DNA of 64,000 bases from the NCBI GenBank assembly GCA_963575745.1, contig CAUYUJ010014347.1, positions 72,501 to 136,500 of the forward strand. Direction: 5' to 3'. Made by a program: the position numbers and the translations under genes. Each line of letters opens with the position of its first letter. The first letter of the stretch is position 1. Source of the stretch: Prorocentrum cordatum. Taxonomy: Eukaryota; Sar; Dinophyceae; Prorocentrales; Prorocentraceae. The notes under the pieces were generated by a model that was not told the DNA's origin, ran no database searches, and saw only the letters and a list, made by a program, of their open reading frames with translations. Positions 34,031 through 44,814 of this stretch are shown here, piece by piece.

Positions 34031-34290
34031 GGAGGGCTTCCTGGGACGCTCCTCGGGCGGCCCCCGGGCCTCCCAGTCCGCCCAAGACAAGAGGTTCCCA
34101 AGAGGCGCCCAAGACGGCCCGAGAGGGCGCCAAGACGGCCAAAGAGGCCCCCAAGACGGCCCGAGAGGGCCCCAAGACAACCCCAAGAAGGCCCCAGGAT
34201 GCCCCAAGAGGCCCCCAAGAGGCCCCCAAGAGGCTTCCAAGAGGTGCCTAAGAGGCCCCAAAGAGGCCCCAAGAGGCAAGGCGGCAGAGA
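34031..34290. repeat. GGCCCCCAAGAGGC minisatellite
   Basis: The 14-17 kb minisatellite in the opposite orientation (CCCCAAGACGGCCC, GAGGCCCCCAAGAGG). Confidence 0.85.
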
Positions 34291-34324
34291 GTCGGCGAAG
34301 GCAGTTTCCATACCATGCCCGGCC

Positions 34325-34595
34325 CGGCGCATTGGAGGGGGATGGGGAGGACGAGGAGGGGGAGGGGAGGGACGGGGATGAGGAGGAGAAGGAGGAGAAG
34401 GAGGAGGAGGAGGAGGGGGAGGAGGAGGAGGAGGAGGGGGAGAAGGAGGAGAAGGAGGAGGAGGAGGAGGAGGAGGAGGAGGAGGAGGAGGAGGAGGAGT
34501 GGGAGGAGGAGGGCGATGAGGAGGAGGAGGAGGAGGAGGAGGAGGAGGAGGAGGAGGAGGAGGAGGAGCAAGAGGAGAAGGAAGGATTCAGAAGG
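34325..34595. repeat. (GGA)n array
   Basis: GGA/GAG microsatellite. Confidence 0.95.
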
Positions 34596-35264
34596 AAGGA
34601 GGAAACGGTGGAGCGGGGATGAGCCTCTTCATTTGAGATGTTGAGGCGTTCGGGTTCGATTTCTGGGCTCGGGTCTTCGGTCTCAAGGTTCGGGTCTAAG
34701 GGTGAGGGTGTCATGGAAAGATTGTTCGGGTTTGAGTGCTCTCGTGGATCTTCTTGGGAGCCTCATGGGCCCTCTTGGGGCCATTTTGGGCCGTCTTGAG
34801 GCCGTCTTGGGCTGTCTTGGGGCCATCGTCGGCCATCTTGAGGCCCTCTTGGAGTCCCAAGAGGCCCAAGAGGCCGAAATTGTTGATTTCCCATAGGTCT
34901 TTCTATGTTTTGAGGCCCAGAATGAGGCCCTCCAGAATGAGGCCCTCCATATATATATATATATATATATATATATTACGAGGATTTGAAGACGCCGCCG
35001 AGCAGGAAGTGCACATGCAGGAGCTTAGAAAAATCGCCTCTCGGATGCCTTTTGGGCCGTTCTTCCTGCGCTCCTGGGGACAACTTGTAGGTTTTTTTGG
35101 GCCCTCTTGGGGACCGCTGGGGCCTCTTCGTCGCCAAGCGTTGGACTCCAAGCTATGTAGAACCGGAGCGCGCGCGAAGCGCGCGCGATGGTTCTAGTAT
35201 ATATATAAATATATATATATATATGCACCCCCTAAATGGGAGGTTTCACAGGGTAGTAACGTCT
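34596..35264. repeat. Minisatellite, AT runs and a GC hairpin
   Basis: 34745-34880 is GGCC[CG]TCTTGG-type minisatellite. AGAATGAGGCCCTCC is doubled at 34919-34948. (AT)n runs occur at 34949-34976 and 35200-35224. AGAACCGGAGCGCGCGCGAA faces GCGCGCGCGATGGTTCT (35159-35196), a strong hairpin. Confidence 0.75.
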
Positions 35265-36518
35265 AGAACTGAAGCGGGGTCCGTCGAACCATGTGGTTTG
35301 TCCGACTCTTTGGCGTCATGCGCTCGGTTTGCCAGAGGCCTCGTCGCTCGTGCAGATCTCAGTGGAGCGGCAGGCCTCTTGCTCGTCAAGGGGCAGGCCC
35401 TCGCAGAGCTCTACAGACCGCCAGGCGCGGGGGCGGTTGGCCCAACGCTGGCGCGCCCTTTCCACCAGAGGCGAGGGCAAAACATTGTCCTCGTCCATCC
35501 GTGTCCTTCGTCTCCTGCACCATCCATCTGTTGTTGGGGTATCCTCGGATTTTGCACTCGAGTAGACTTCCGCGTCGAGCGCGGTCTCCCGCCATATCGG
35601 TGGCCTTCGCTACTGCTGTGAGGCATTTTCAGTTCACGTGTTCATTCGTGGAGCTGGCGCTCATATAGTGGCATAGCTCTGCAGTTGTTCCAGTGTTCCA
35701 GTTTCAGTGCTATGGCGGTCAGGGCTGCGACCGATTAGACTGCCATTGAGTTTCCCCAAATGTGTGCGTTTTCTTCTTCCCGTCGCGCAATGCACGGGGT
35801 CAGAAGATACAGTTCTGGGACATGCCGTATCTGCGTCCTCCCATTCTTGCTCCGTGTCCTCCTTCTCCTCCTCTCCCCTTCCTCCTCTGTTTTCCCCCGC
35901 ATTTGCGGGCCGATTGTCGTGACATTTTCGTTGTTCGCTGCCGCCCTTGGTAAAGCGTTCTTCGGTTGCGGCGGACGCCTCCCCAGCCGTCTGTCCTGCG
36001 AACGGGGTCGAAATTCGGAGCGGAAGTTCGTGCTGTCCATCGGTGGCGCATAAGAAAACATCTGCATCGATTTGTCTTCATTTCTGTTCCTTGCCGGTTC
36101 CATTCTCCGCCATTTCTCTCCGTCCCCACCGCCCACCCCTTCCTCTCTCGCCCGCCCCTGCCCGCCATTCCTGTCCGTCTCCCGACGTCGACCCCCGTTC
36201 CTCCCCAACCCCAGCGCCCCCGTTGCCAGGCAACGCGCTTCTGTGGCGCGGCAGTTCCCCCCGAGTCTCCAGAGTCGCAGGCCCGTTTCGGGCTTCAAGG
36301 CCATCAAAGTACGACCCGTGGGCGGAATGGCGCCCAGAGGTCTGGGCGCCCTCTCCCGTGAAAAATCACGTCGTCGGACGACGGGCAAAGTTTTCAAACG
36401 TTGAGTTCGTTGTCCCGCCCAGGGGCCTCGAGCTGGCGTGTGCCGGCGCCGCGGGTCCGGCGTGGCGGGGCGATGACCCACGCAGACGAGGGGCCCGCGC
36501 GGCGGCCGCTGGACCTTG
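35265..36518 (+). repeat. Large inverted repeat, left arm (about 1.25 kb)
   Basis: Colinear in inverted orientation with 37940-39222. Matched pairs include CTCGGTTTGCC (35331) with GGCAAACCGA (39153), TCTGCAGTTGTTCC-type sequence, TTCTGGGACAT (35814) with ATGTCCCAGAA (38642), and AGTTCGTTGTCCCGCC (36402) with GGCGGGACAACGAACT (38039). Divergence is roughly 20-25% by eye with many indels. No intact gene lies in the arm. Confidence 0.8.
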
Positions 36519-36822
36519 AGAAGCGAAGGGGAGGAAGCGGATGAGGAGGGAGGGGGGAGGGGGGAGGAGGAGGAGGAGGAGGAGGAGGAGGAGGAGGGAG
36601 GAGGAGGAGGAGGAGGAGAGGAGGAGGAGGAGAGGAGGAGGAGGAGGAGGAGAGGAGGAGGAGGAGGAGGAGGAGAGGAGGGAGAGGAGGATGAGGAGGA
36701 GGGAGGGGGAGGAGGAGGAGGAGGAGGAGGAGGAGGAGGAGGAGGAGGAGGAGGAGGAGGAGGAGGATGAGGAGGAGGGGGAGGAGGGGGAGGAGGAGGT
36801 GGAGGACGAGGAGGAGGAATCA
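36519..36822. repeat. (GGA)n array in the inverted-repeat spacer
   Basis: GGA/GGGA microsatellite, immediately inside the left arm. Confidence 0.95.
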
Positions 36823-37203
36823 CATAATAAAAACAAGACTAGTAGTACTAATAGTAGTGATAATCGTAAACGCACTGCTCTGAATCATAATATGAATAAG
36901 GATGCGAACCATAATAAGAAAATTAGTATGCAGGCGAACAGCTTTGAAGATGAGTTAGTTGAAGCGGTTGCGAATGCCAAGGCGCATCTTGACGTTGACC
37001 AAGTGGGCATCTCCGAACGTGAAAGGTTTCTCAGCAGGGGGAACACAGACGTCGACGTCGGAGCCAAGCATGGGCTTCAGCTTCACCCTTCGGATTCAGC
37101 CAATATGTTAGAGGATGATGCTTTCGTTGCGGTCACCCTATTCTATCCTTGCTGCCGATTCATTGCCCCTTTGGCTCAAACTGTCTTTAGACGTGCCATA
37201 TGA
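36823..37203 (+). CDS. Hypothetical open frame in the inverted-repeat spacer
   Basis: The frame continues out of the GGA array and ends at TGA 37201-37203. Its last 80 residues (SFEDELVEAVANAKAHLDVD then QVGISERERFLSRGNTDVDV) have balanced, non-repetitive composition and look translated. No family is recognised, and no start can be chosen because the upstream part is microsatellite. It may be an exon or part of a mobile-element protein. Confidence 0.3.
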   Translation, partial: HNKNKTSSTNSSDNRKRTALNHNMNKDANHNKKISMQANSFEDELVEAVANAKAHLDVDQVGISERERFLSRGNTDVDVGAKHGLQLHPSDSANMLEDDAFVAVTLFYPCCRFIAPLAQTVFRRAI

Positions 37204-37224
37204 GCCCTCTCCTGCCCCTCCCAG

Positions 37225-37570
37225 ACCTCCCACAGTCTCACACGCCTGGAAGAAATGGTCGGGCATCTGGAGGTGTGCTCAGTGTTTGCTCGGTAAAAGG
37301 ACACCGCAAGGAGCCCCTTCCAGGTACTTGCTCCAACAGGTCGAAGCTAGATGGTCACGTGCTCCAGCGCCTGGAACATCGTGTCTTGGCGTTTCCTGGT
37401 TCAGGTGGTTCCGTGCTCTTCATTTGTAGTCGGTGCAAGTGCCACTCCGCGGGCGCCATGTTCGTAGGACTTTGGGAAAAGTGTGCAGGCCCACCATCTA
37501 GGCATGCGGCCACAGGGTGGAGAGTTCTATGCCCACGGTTGCGGTGGACAGCGTTCTCGTTCTTGCCGTG
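37225..37570 (+). pseudogene. Cys-rich fragment, possibly LINE-derived
   Basis: One frame gives HAWKKWSGIWRCAQC and the next frame gives HVLQRLEHRVLAF...FICSRCKCHSAG then AMFVGLWEKCAGPPS. The W-C-x2-C followed by C-x2-C-x-C and a downstream C resembles Cys-rich segments I recall from dinoflagellate LINE proteins, but the frame change means this copy is broken. The match is from memory. Confidence 0.35.
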
Positions 37571-37939
37571 CTTCCGCGTGGGGTGCGCCCGTCTTTTCAG
37601 CCCGAGGTCTTGCTGCGGAGGCGTGGCCTCGACCGTGGTGACCGGGGGTATCCCCAGCCCGTGCCCACCCCATCCTTTCTGGCCCCGTCCTGGTTCGACA
37701 CCTGGACCCTGCGGGCCGCCAGCACAGCAGAGGTTGATGTCCTGTGAAGCTGGCCTTTGCCTCTCTGTCGGGCCTGTCCCCGGCCGCGTGCGGCTTCAGC
37801 CACCCACCACTTCTCTGCGCCCGCCGCACGGTGCATTTTGCCCATGACATCTCCCACGGCTGTTGTAGAGAGGTCGCCCTGGTGGCTGTTGTGGTGAGGT
37901 TGTCGAGGTCCACCAACAAGTCTCCCCGTTCTCTTCCCC
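37571..37939. other. Spacer between inverted-repeat arms
   Basis: Open but unrecognised frames on both strands. Confidence 0.35.
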
Positions 37940-39222
37940 AGAAGTCCAGCGGCCATCTTGCGGACCCCTCGGCGGCGCGGGCCATCGCCCCGCCGCGCCG
38001 GGCCCGCGGCGCCGGCGCGCGCCAGCTCGAGGGACGAAGGCGGGACAACGAACTCCACGATTGAAAATTTTGGCCGGCATCCGACGTCGCGATTCTTCAC
38101 GCAAGCGGGCGCCCAGTCCCCTGGGCCCCGTGCCGCCCGCGGGTTGCATCTTGATGGCCTCGGGGCCCGAGCCGGGCCCGCGCCCGTGGGAGCTCAGGAT
38201 GAGAACCGCCGCGCCATAGAAGCGCGGTGCCTGGCACGGGGGTCGCTGGGGGTGGCAAGGAGAGGGGAGCGACGTCGGGAGACGAATGGTAAGGGTGGGC
38301 GAGAAGGCGGGGAAGGAGGGGCGGGTGGGGGTTGGGTGGGGAAGAAGGGTGGGGGATGGAAGAGGGGAGGAACAGTACAGAGGACAAATCAATGTTGAAG
38401 TCGTCATGTGCACCAGCAAACAACCTCACGAACTTCCGCCCCGCATTTCGGCTGCGCTCGCAGGACAGACGGTTGTGCCGGCGTCCGCCGCAGCCGAAGA
38501 ACGCTCCACCAAGGGCGGCAGCGCGCAAAGAAAATGTCGCGAACATCGGCCCGCAAATGCGAGCGGAAGCAGAGGAAGAGGAGGGGGGGAGAGGGGGGGA
38601 GAAGGGGGAAGAAGAGCGGGAAGGGAAAGACGCAGATGCGAAATGTCCCAGAATCGTATATTGTGACCCCGTGCGCTGCTCGACGAACAGAAAAACACCC
38701 GGGTTGGGAAAACTCTATGGCAATCTAGTCGGTCGCAGCCATGACCGCCATGGGCGAGCCTTTGCGCGCAGCCCTGAAACTTGGGCATTAGCAAGACTGC
38801 AGAGCTATGAATAATTGCAGAGCTATGTAACTACTGCCATGAATGACCACGTGAACTTACAGGCTTACTGCAGTAGCGAAGGCCGCCAGCACGGCGGGAA
38901 ACCGCGCTTGACGCGGAGATCAAATTAAATGCTATATCCGAGGGTGCCCCCCACAGCAGATGGATGGAGGGGGAGGAGACGAAGGACAGGGATGGAGCAG
39001 GACAATGCACTGCCCTCGCCTCTGGTGGAGTGGGCGCGCCCGCGTTAAGCCATCCGCTTCCGTGCCCGGCGGGTTGTAGAGCTATGCGAGGGCCTGCTGA
39101 TTAGAGAGACATCCGCCGCTGCCGCGAGAGCTACGCGAGCCATGAGGCGCGTGGCAAACCGAAACGTATGAGGCCCAAGCATTAGACAAAACAGATAGAT
39201 CGACAGACCCCACTTCTCTTGT
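37940..39222 (-). repeat. Large inverted repeat, right arm (about 1.28 kb)
   Basis: Reverse-complement partner of 35265-36518. Outer ends also pair: GGGGTCCGTCGA (35277) with TCGACAGACCCC (39201). Confidence 0.8.
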
Positions 39223-39849
39223 GGGCTTCCCTCCCCTGCGCAACGTCCAGTTCAGTATGGGGAATCAATGGCGGAGGGGATAGGGGGCGGGTGGGGATGA
39301 TGCGAGCGAGGATGGAGACGACGAGGGGGCAATTCAGGTGTGGAAGGGCGAGAAAGGGGGAATCATGCGCTCACGAAGAAGCACTGATGCACGTCAGTAG
39401 CTGAAAAAGCTGGTTGTCTTGATGGGTTGGATGGAAGGTCCCGGCTGGCTAGGTTGGTTGGATGGGAGCTTGTACAGCCCAGGATCAATGGAGGAAAAAC
39501 CACCCGGACCGGACAATTGGCGTTTACTAAGCGGCCCTGGGCGTTAACTAAGCAGCCCTGCCCTATTTGATTCCTCCTTTGGGTGCGTTTACTAAACGGC
39601 TTCTCGTGTCGGGGTGGTTATTATCGGGTTGGATGTTCTGCCCTCTACAGGAAGAACCAAGGTAGTGGTCGCAACTCGCGGGGTGCCGCTCGGCGATCGC
39701 TCGGGGCTCTGGTGCGAGGGGGCCCGCCTGCATGGCTAGGGCCGAAGGCCACCTTGCAGCGGAGTGCGCTGTGAGTGCCGAGAAGCACATCGCGCAGAGT
39801 ATGTGATGATGGTGGTTTTAATTGTTATTAGTGGTCTTACGCGTATGTT
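39223..39849. other. Unassigned sequence
   Basis: CGTTTACTAAGCGGCCCTG-like motif appears three times (39521, 39543, 39587). No gene recognised. Confidence 0.4.
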
Positions 39850-40024
39850 TCGGAGGTTGATAGACCTCCTACCCTAACACTTCGATTAGCGAATTGGCCG
39901 TTTTCGGTTCGCGAGAGGGCGTCGTGGCCGTCATTTTGCGGGTCCAGGTCCGTCGGTTTCGGTCCCAGGCCGTTTTCACTGAAGGGTGGTTTACTGAAGT
40001 GAGGTTTGTCCACCGCCGATTGTT
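39845..40024 (+). mobile_element. Family B inverted-repeat element, solo copy
   Basis: The 170-bp element spans 39850-40019. The left end TCGGAGGTTGATAGACCTC and the complement of the right end (TCGGCGGTGGACAAACCTC) match at 15 of 19. The flanks ATGTT (39845-39849) and TTGTT (40020-40024) fit a decayed 5-bp target duplication. The interior (TCGATTAGCGAATTGGCCGT ... GAGAGGGCG) matches the nested copy at 50117-50289 in the same orientation. Confidence 0.7.
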
Positions 40025-40447
40025 GCTCACATCGTACTTAAGGACCACATCCCAGACATAATTTCGAGCACCCAGAAAGGTGTCAGAACCGTGTCGAAGC
40101 AGTGTCGGACGAGTGTCTGCCACGACCCGACACGTGAAAACCCTTGAGTTTCGGTATTTTTTTCTGGTGTTCGATTTTTTCTAGTGATCAAGGCTAAAGT
40201 AGGTTGGAACATCATAATCTTACGCCTCTACGGATCCCTCCCGTGGCTGTCCGCACACACTGTTCCCTGCGAGCCAGCCTTCCATCCCAGGGGGATGGCC
40301 TCGACATCACCGTCCTCTCTCTTTCCGCCGCTTCCCTCGTCTCCTCCCCCCTCCCACCTCGTCCTTCTCATCTGGCAGTGGAGGGAACGAAGAGCACGAG
40401 GGTGAGCGCGAAGACGCCGCGAACGATGACGCGCACACGACCCTCCC
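40025..40447. other. Unassigned sequence
   Basis: Mixed composition; no recognisable gene. Shares an 18-bp stretch (AGTAGGTTGGAACATCAT, 40199-40216) inverted with about 1799-1817. Confidence 0.4.
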
Positions 40448-40612
40448 GTTCGGATGCAACTCCTGTGAGGAGGTAAAACTTGATTTTGCCCTGGTCCTAT
40501 ATCCAGTTTACTCCGGCTTAATCCTGCTTTATCTGGCCCGATCCCGTTGAGTCCAGCCTGATCCCGCTAATCCGCGGCCTAACCCGGCGTAGCAGCCCCC
40601 CATCCCCTTCCG
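40448..40612. repeat. Dispersed repeat I, copy 3
   Basis: GGATGCAACTCCTGTGAGG, then CCTGGTCCTATATCCAGTTT, repeated GATCCCG units and CGGCGTAGCAGCCCCCCATC, in the same order as 28015-28165. Confidence 0.7.
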
Positions 40613-40639
40613 ACGAGTACCTCCCAGTTGCCCTTTCTA

Positions 40640-40825
40640 TTTGTTAGGAGGGTCATAACTGCTTCTTGGAAAGGCATCTATACTTTTTGGGGGTCCTATC
40701 TACTCTCGGGGGGGTCCTATCCACGTGTTGGACGGTGCCTACTGGGGGTGTCCTATCTACTTGCTGGGAGGGTCCTATCTACTTGTTGGGGGGTGTCCTA
40801 CTTACTTGTTGTGAGGGCCTCCTGA
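40640..40825. repeat. GGGTCCTATCTACTTGTTGG minisatellite
   Basis: About six degenerate copies of a 20-30 bp unit. Confidence 0.8.
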
Positions 40826-40959
40826 CTCCCGCCAGGGCGACGAGCACGAGGGCGAGGAGTCCTGTGAGGCGCCGCCGCCGAAGACCCCCCGGATCGCGTC
40901 GCTGCTCGCGGGCCTCCCAGCCCCCGTGGCCGGCGCCGGCGACTGAGGTCGCCGTGAAA

Positions 40960-40998
40960 ACGAGCGCGGGCGACGGCCGCGGCAGCGACGACGGCGGC

Positions 40999-41029
<31 letters not shown>

Positions 41030-41240
41030 GCGGTGGCGGCGGCGACGGCGACGGCGGCGGCGACAACGAACAACGACAACGACGACGACGACGGCGACGG
41101 CGACGACGACGGCGACGACGACGATACTGGCGGCGGCGGCGGCAGCAGCCACGGCGACGACGACGACGACGACGTCGACGACGTCGACTTCGTAGCGGCC
41201 GCGGCGACAGCAGCGGCCGCGGCGGCTGCGGCTGCAGTGG
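40960..41240. repeat. GACGGC/GAC trinucleotide array
   Basis: Degenerate GAC and GGC repeats. Confidence 0.9.
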
Positions 41241-41375
41241 GTCGGATGGGGCGAGGCCGAGGGCGAGGCCTAGAGGGCGAGGAGCCTCTCCGGGAGGGAC
41301 GAAGAGGTGGCCGCGGGGGGGCGAGGAGGTCCAGGAGGAGGGGAGAGGGCGGGGACGGGGGAGGAGGTCGACCAG

Positions 41376-41554
41376 ACGTAAGAGTCACCTTTCGCCGGAG
41401 TGACCCTTGGTGCGAGCTCATCGGGGTCCCCCCGATCGCTGAACGCGAAGCGGTAGCAGCGGCTTGCGCGCCTGGGTTTGGCCACCCCGCGTCCCCCCTA
41501 ACGCCGCGCACCAAGGGTCAGTTAGCTGTTGCCCAGGGTCACTCTTGCGTGTAG
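41376..41554 (+). mobile_element. Inverted-repeat element C, possible GT-AG introner
   Basis: ACGTAAGAGTCACC (41376-41389) pairs with the complement of 41537-41550 (ACGCAAGAGTGACC), 12 of 14. Inner GACCCTTGGTGCG (41402-41414) has an exact inverted partner at 41507-41519. The element starts with a splice-donor-like GTAAGAG at 41378 and ends GTGTAG at 41554, a 177-nt GT-AG interval. A clear target duplication was not found. The flanking frames are not recognised. Confidence 0.5.
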
Positions 41555-42048
41555 CCGGAAGATGAGGGGAAGGAGGAGGGTGCGTGAGGTTCTCTCGGCA
41601 GCCGACATGCTCCAGTCGAGGAGACGCAAGTATGGATCGAGGCATTTGGATTAGCGAGGGTCCCGTTGCCATGCTGGATCAGCACATGCCTCCTTCAGGT
41701 GTGGCGGCACTGGCGCCATGTTTCTGGGGTGGCTTCCCCGATATATGGATCTGGCGGCCACGCGGCAGATCCTCGGATCCCTGATCCATGTTATAGCGTG
41801 CGTCCAGTTCAACACCTGGACTCCCTGCGTTTTTTTCCAGACTTCTGATCTGCAGGGGTGTGGCTCCCATGTGTGGGGCGGCCCTCGAGAGGGCAGGAGG
41901 GCCTGTCCGGGGCGGCTCCTGCCTTCACAGAGTCCTCCTGACGGCATCCGAGTCTTTTCCAGAAGGCCCCTTGCCCTCTCAGGCCGCCCTTTTCCACCTC
42001 CTGTGCGCGCCGCCAGGGGGAAGCTGGGGGGCTCGGAATGAGCAGGAG
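41555..42048. other. Unassigned sequence
   Basis: Plus frames are open but unrecognised. Confidence 0.4.
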
Positions 42049-42205
42049 AGGAAAAGGAAGAGGAGGAAGAGGAGGAGGAGGAGGAGGAGGAGGAGGAGGA
42101 GGAGGAGGAGGAGGAGGAGGGAGGAGGAGGAGGAGGGAGGAGGAGGAGGAGGAGGAGGAGGAGGAGGAGGAGAAGAGGAGGAGGAGGAGGACGAGGAATA
42201 GGACA
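42049..42205. repeat. (GGA)n array
   Basis: GGA microsatellite. Confidence 0.95.
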
Positions 42206-42393
42206 ACAACGACGGGGGTAGTTTGGATTGCGGCAGCAGGAGTGTGTTCGCGAGCTCGAGCGGAAGCCGGAGGAGCATGGGGGAGGGGGAGCGGGAGGAA
42301 GAGGAGGAGCACCACCAGCCGAAGCAGAAGCCAGAGGAGGGTTTTTGTTCCACCAACGTTTGGGACGATGCACACTGCTCGCCACGAAGTGCC

Positions 42394-42695
42394 CTGCTGC
42401 GGCCATTTTACTCCCATTTCCCTGACAGTAGGAACGGGGAGCACCGTGGGAGGGGAGGGCCCCGAGCAGGCTCCATGAAAGCTCAAGAGGGGCCCCAAGA
42501 TGGCCCCAAGATGGCCCCAATAGGGCCCCGAGAACACCCAGGAAGGGCCGGGCGAACCCAAACGGGGCCCCAATGGCCCACAACAGCGCCCAGAACAGCG
42601 CCCCAAGAGAATCCAACAAACACCCCCAAGAGCACCCAGGGAAGTCTGACAAACAAATGGGAGGGAAACGACAAAAGGGGTGGAGGGGAGGGGGG
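42394..42695. repeat. 105-bp direct repeat (first copy) and minisatellite
   Basis: CTGCGGCCATTTTACTCCCA ... GGAACGGGGAGCACCGTGGG ... CATGAAAGCTCAAGAGGGGC (42394-42497) recurs at 43362-43470, on the other side of composite repeat F2. 42498-42620 is GGCCCCAA-type minisatellite. Confidence 0.8.
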
Positions 42696-43347
42696 AAAGG
42701 CAAGCTAGGTGCGCGCGCGTCATATCTGACGTCCTACCCCTCCCTCCCATCCCTTACCATGGCGCTGATTTTCTCTATCCGCGGACTAGTGGGTGGTGGT
42801 GCGCGTGCGTGCGTGCGTGCGTGTGTGCGTGGTTGTGGTGGTGGTGGTGGTGGTGGTGCTGCTGCTGCTGGTGGTGGTGTGTGTGCTGTGGTGGTGGTGG
42901 TGGTGGTGGTGGTGGTGGTGGTGGTGGTGGTGTGGTGGTGGTGGTGGTGGTGGTGGTGGTGTGGTGTGTGTGTGTGCGTGTGTGTGCGTGTGTGCGCGTG
43001 TGCTGTGGCATGGCACGGGAAATGACGCCAGCGCTGCAGCGGGAGCACGAGTCGAAACGGAGCGGAAGCGCGGAAATGAGGCCAGCGCTGCAGAGGGAGC
43101 ACGATTCGGAACGAGCGGAAGCACGGAAATGAGGCCAGCGCTGCAGCGGGAGCACGATTCGGAACGAGCGGGGCCCGAAAATGAGGCCGGCGCCTCGGCG
43201 AGAGCAGCATTTCGAAAAAAAAACACAAGCGAAAACCCGTTCCTCGGGAATCCTGTGTGTAAAAAAACAATACGCGGGGGGGTGTCGGATATCTTCGGGA
43301 CGCCATCAGGGGAAGTGGGAGAGTATTTTCATATTGTGTAATTGTGA
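42696..43347 (+). repeat. Composite dispersed repeat F, copy 2
   Basis: AGGTGCGCGCGCGTCATATC ... CCCTTACCATGGCGCTGATT start as in copy 1. Then GGT/GT arrays (42790-43005), four 52-54 bp units (ATGAGGCCAGCGCTGCAGCG) at 43022-43205, and the tail GGGAATCCTGTGTGTAAAAA. Confidence 0.85.
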
Positions 43348-43361
43348 AGAGGGGGCATTCC

Positions 43362-43470
43362 ACTGCCGCCATTTCACTCCCATTCCTCTGACAACAGGAA
43401 CGGGGAGCACCGTGGGAGGGTGGGCAAGGCGGCCCCGAGCAGGCCCCATGAAAGCTCAAGAGGGGCCCCA
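43362..43470. repeat. 105-bp direct repeat (second copy)
   Basis: Partner of 42394-42497, same orientation, 967 bp downstream. Confidence 0.8.
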
Positions 43471-43523
43471 CGGTGGCCCTAAGAACGGCCAGGAATGGCC
43501 CAGCGAGTGAGGGTGGATGAGGA

Positions 43524-43738
43524 ATCGCTGGAGGAGGAGGAGGAGGAGGAGGAGGAGGAGGAGGAGGAGGAGGAGGAGGAGAGGAGGAGGAGGAGGAGGA
43601 GGAGGAGGAGGGAGGAGGAGGAGGGAGGGAGGGAGAGAGGAGGACGAGGAGGAGGAGGAGGAGGAGGAGGAGGAGGAGGAGGAGGAGGAGGAGGAGGAGG
43701 AGGAGGAGGAGGAGGAGGAGGAGGAGGAGGAGGAGGGA
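43524..43738. repeat. (GGA)n array
   Basis: GGA microsatellite. Confidence 0.95.
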
Positions 43739-43987
43739 TGCACAGGGGACAAGGCTCGGAGCAGCAGCAGCAAGCAGCAGCAGTAGCAGCAGGCGGCCGC
43801 CGGGGCAAGGTGCAGCAGGAGGGCCAGGGCGACGGGAGCAGGCGGCGGGAGCAGCAGCCCGCGGCGGGGGGCAGCAGCGGCACACCGCAGCGGCGAGATG
43901 CCCAATTTCGAAGGACGACGAAGACGACGATGCCGACGACGACGCCGACGCCGACGCCGACGACGACGGCGACGGCGACGGGGACGG

Positions 43988-44026
<39 letters not shown>

Positions 44027-44036
44027 GTCCAAGGCG
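43739..44036. repeat. GCA-rich segment and (GAC)n array
   Basis: 43755-43880 is rich in GCAGCA; 43911-44030 is a GAC/GACGGC repeat. Confidence 0.85.
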
Positions 44037-44118
44037 GGGGTGATGACTGGGGCGGTGGAACTAATATGAGGGGCCATGGTATTCCCCGAGATGTCATAAG
44101 CCCTCTTCTAATGATTCG
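44037..44118. repeat. Dispersed repeat L, copy 1
   Basis: GGGGGTGATGACTGGGGCGG ... GGGGCCATGGTATTCCCCGA then GATGTCATAAGCCCTCTTCT. The same order is seen at 58618-58700. Confidence 0.65.
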
Positions 44119-44496
44119 CATTCGTATTATGATTATGATGCTTCTGATTCCTTTTCTTCCTAGTCTTATCCACTTTTTGCCGTCGTCCTCTTCTCGTTAT
44201 GCTCCTTCTATTTCATTGTTGTCAGTCGTACTGTTCTTCTTTCCAGACGTCCCCTCGTCCCCCCCTCGTCCGCGCGCGCGCGCCTCCAACCCCCCTCCCG
44301 GCGCCTCGGACCCCAGGACGCCGGCAGCTACGCGGGCGGGCACGGCGGGTACGGCGGCGCCGCCCGCTACGTCACCCTGCCGCCAGCCAGCGGGGCTGCC
44401 AGCCGAGGCCCCGGCGCGGTGCCCGCCCCCGCGCGGAGCACGCGGCCTCCGCAGGCTTCGGTTCGGCGAGGGCCCCCCTCCTCAGGCAGGTCCATT
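44119..44496. other. Unassigned sequence
   Basis: One plus frame near 44310-44480 (PQDAGSYAGGHGGYGGAARY) looks protein-like but unrecognised. Confidence 0.35.
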
Positions 44497-44621
44497 GGCA
44501 TCGCTGGGGCGTGTGCATTCTTTGCTCGGCGAGGACCATGGGACGGCCTTGTGGGATCATCTTGCGAACACAAGCGCGCGAAACCGAAGAATGCACGGGG
44601 AATGGACGTCCGAGCGATGGC
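44497..44621. mobile_element. Family E inverted-repeat element, copy 3
   Basis: The left end GGCATCGCTGGGGCGTGTGC and the complement of the right end (GCCATCGCTCGGACGTCCAT) form the terminal repeats; the middle has GGGATCATCTTGCGAA and GCGCGAAACCGAAGAATGCA as in copy 1. Confidence 0.7.
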
Positions 44622-44814
44622 GAGGCCCTAGTGGGAGCGCAGCGAGAGAGGTTGACTTGAGAGCCAGGTCCGCTCGGGCCGGCCAAGCTGACACGAACAC
44701 TGGCTCTCGACATGAAGGGGTCCAGAGGGGAAGGTTCCGAGGTGTTTTCGCCTTTTTCGGGCCTCGGGACCGCGGGGAAGGTCCCACGGGTCCTGTGTCC
44801 ATGTCTTCTGGGTT

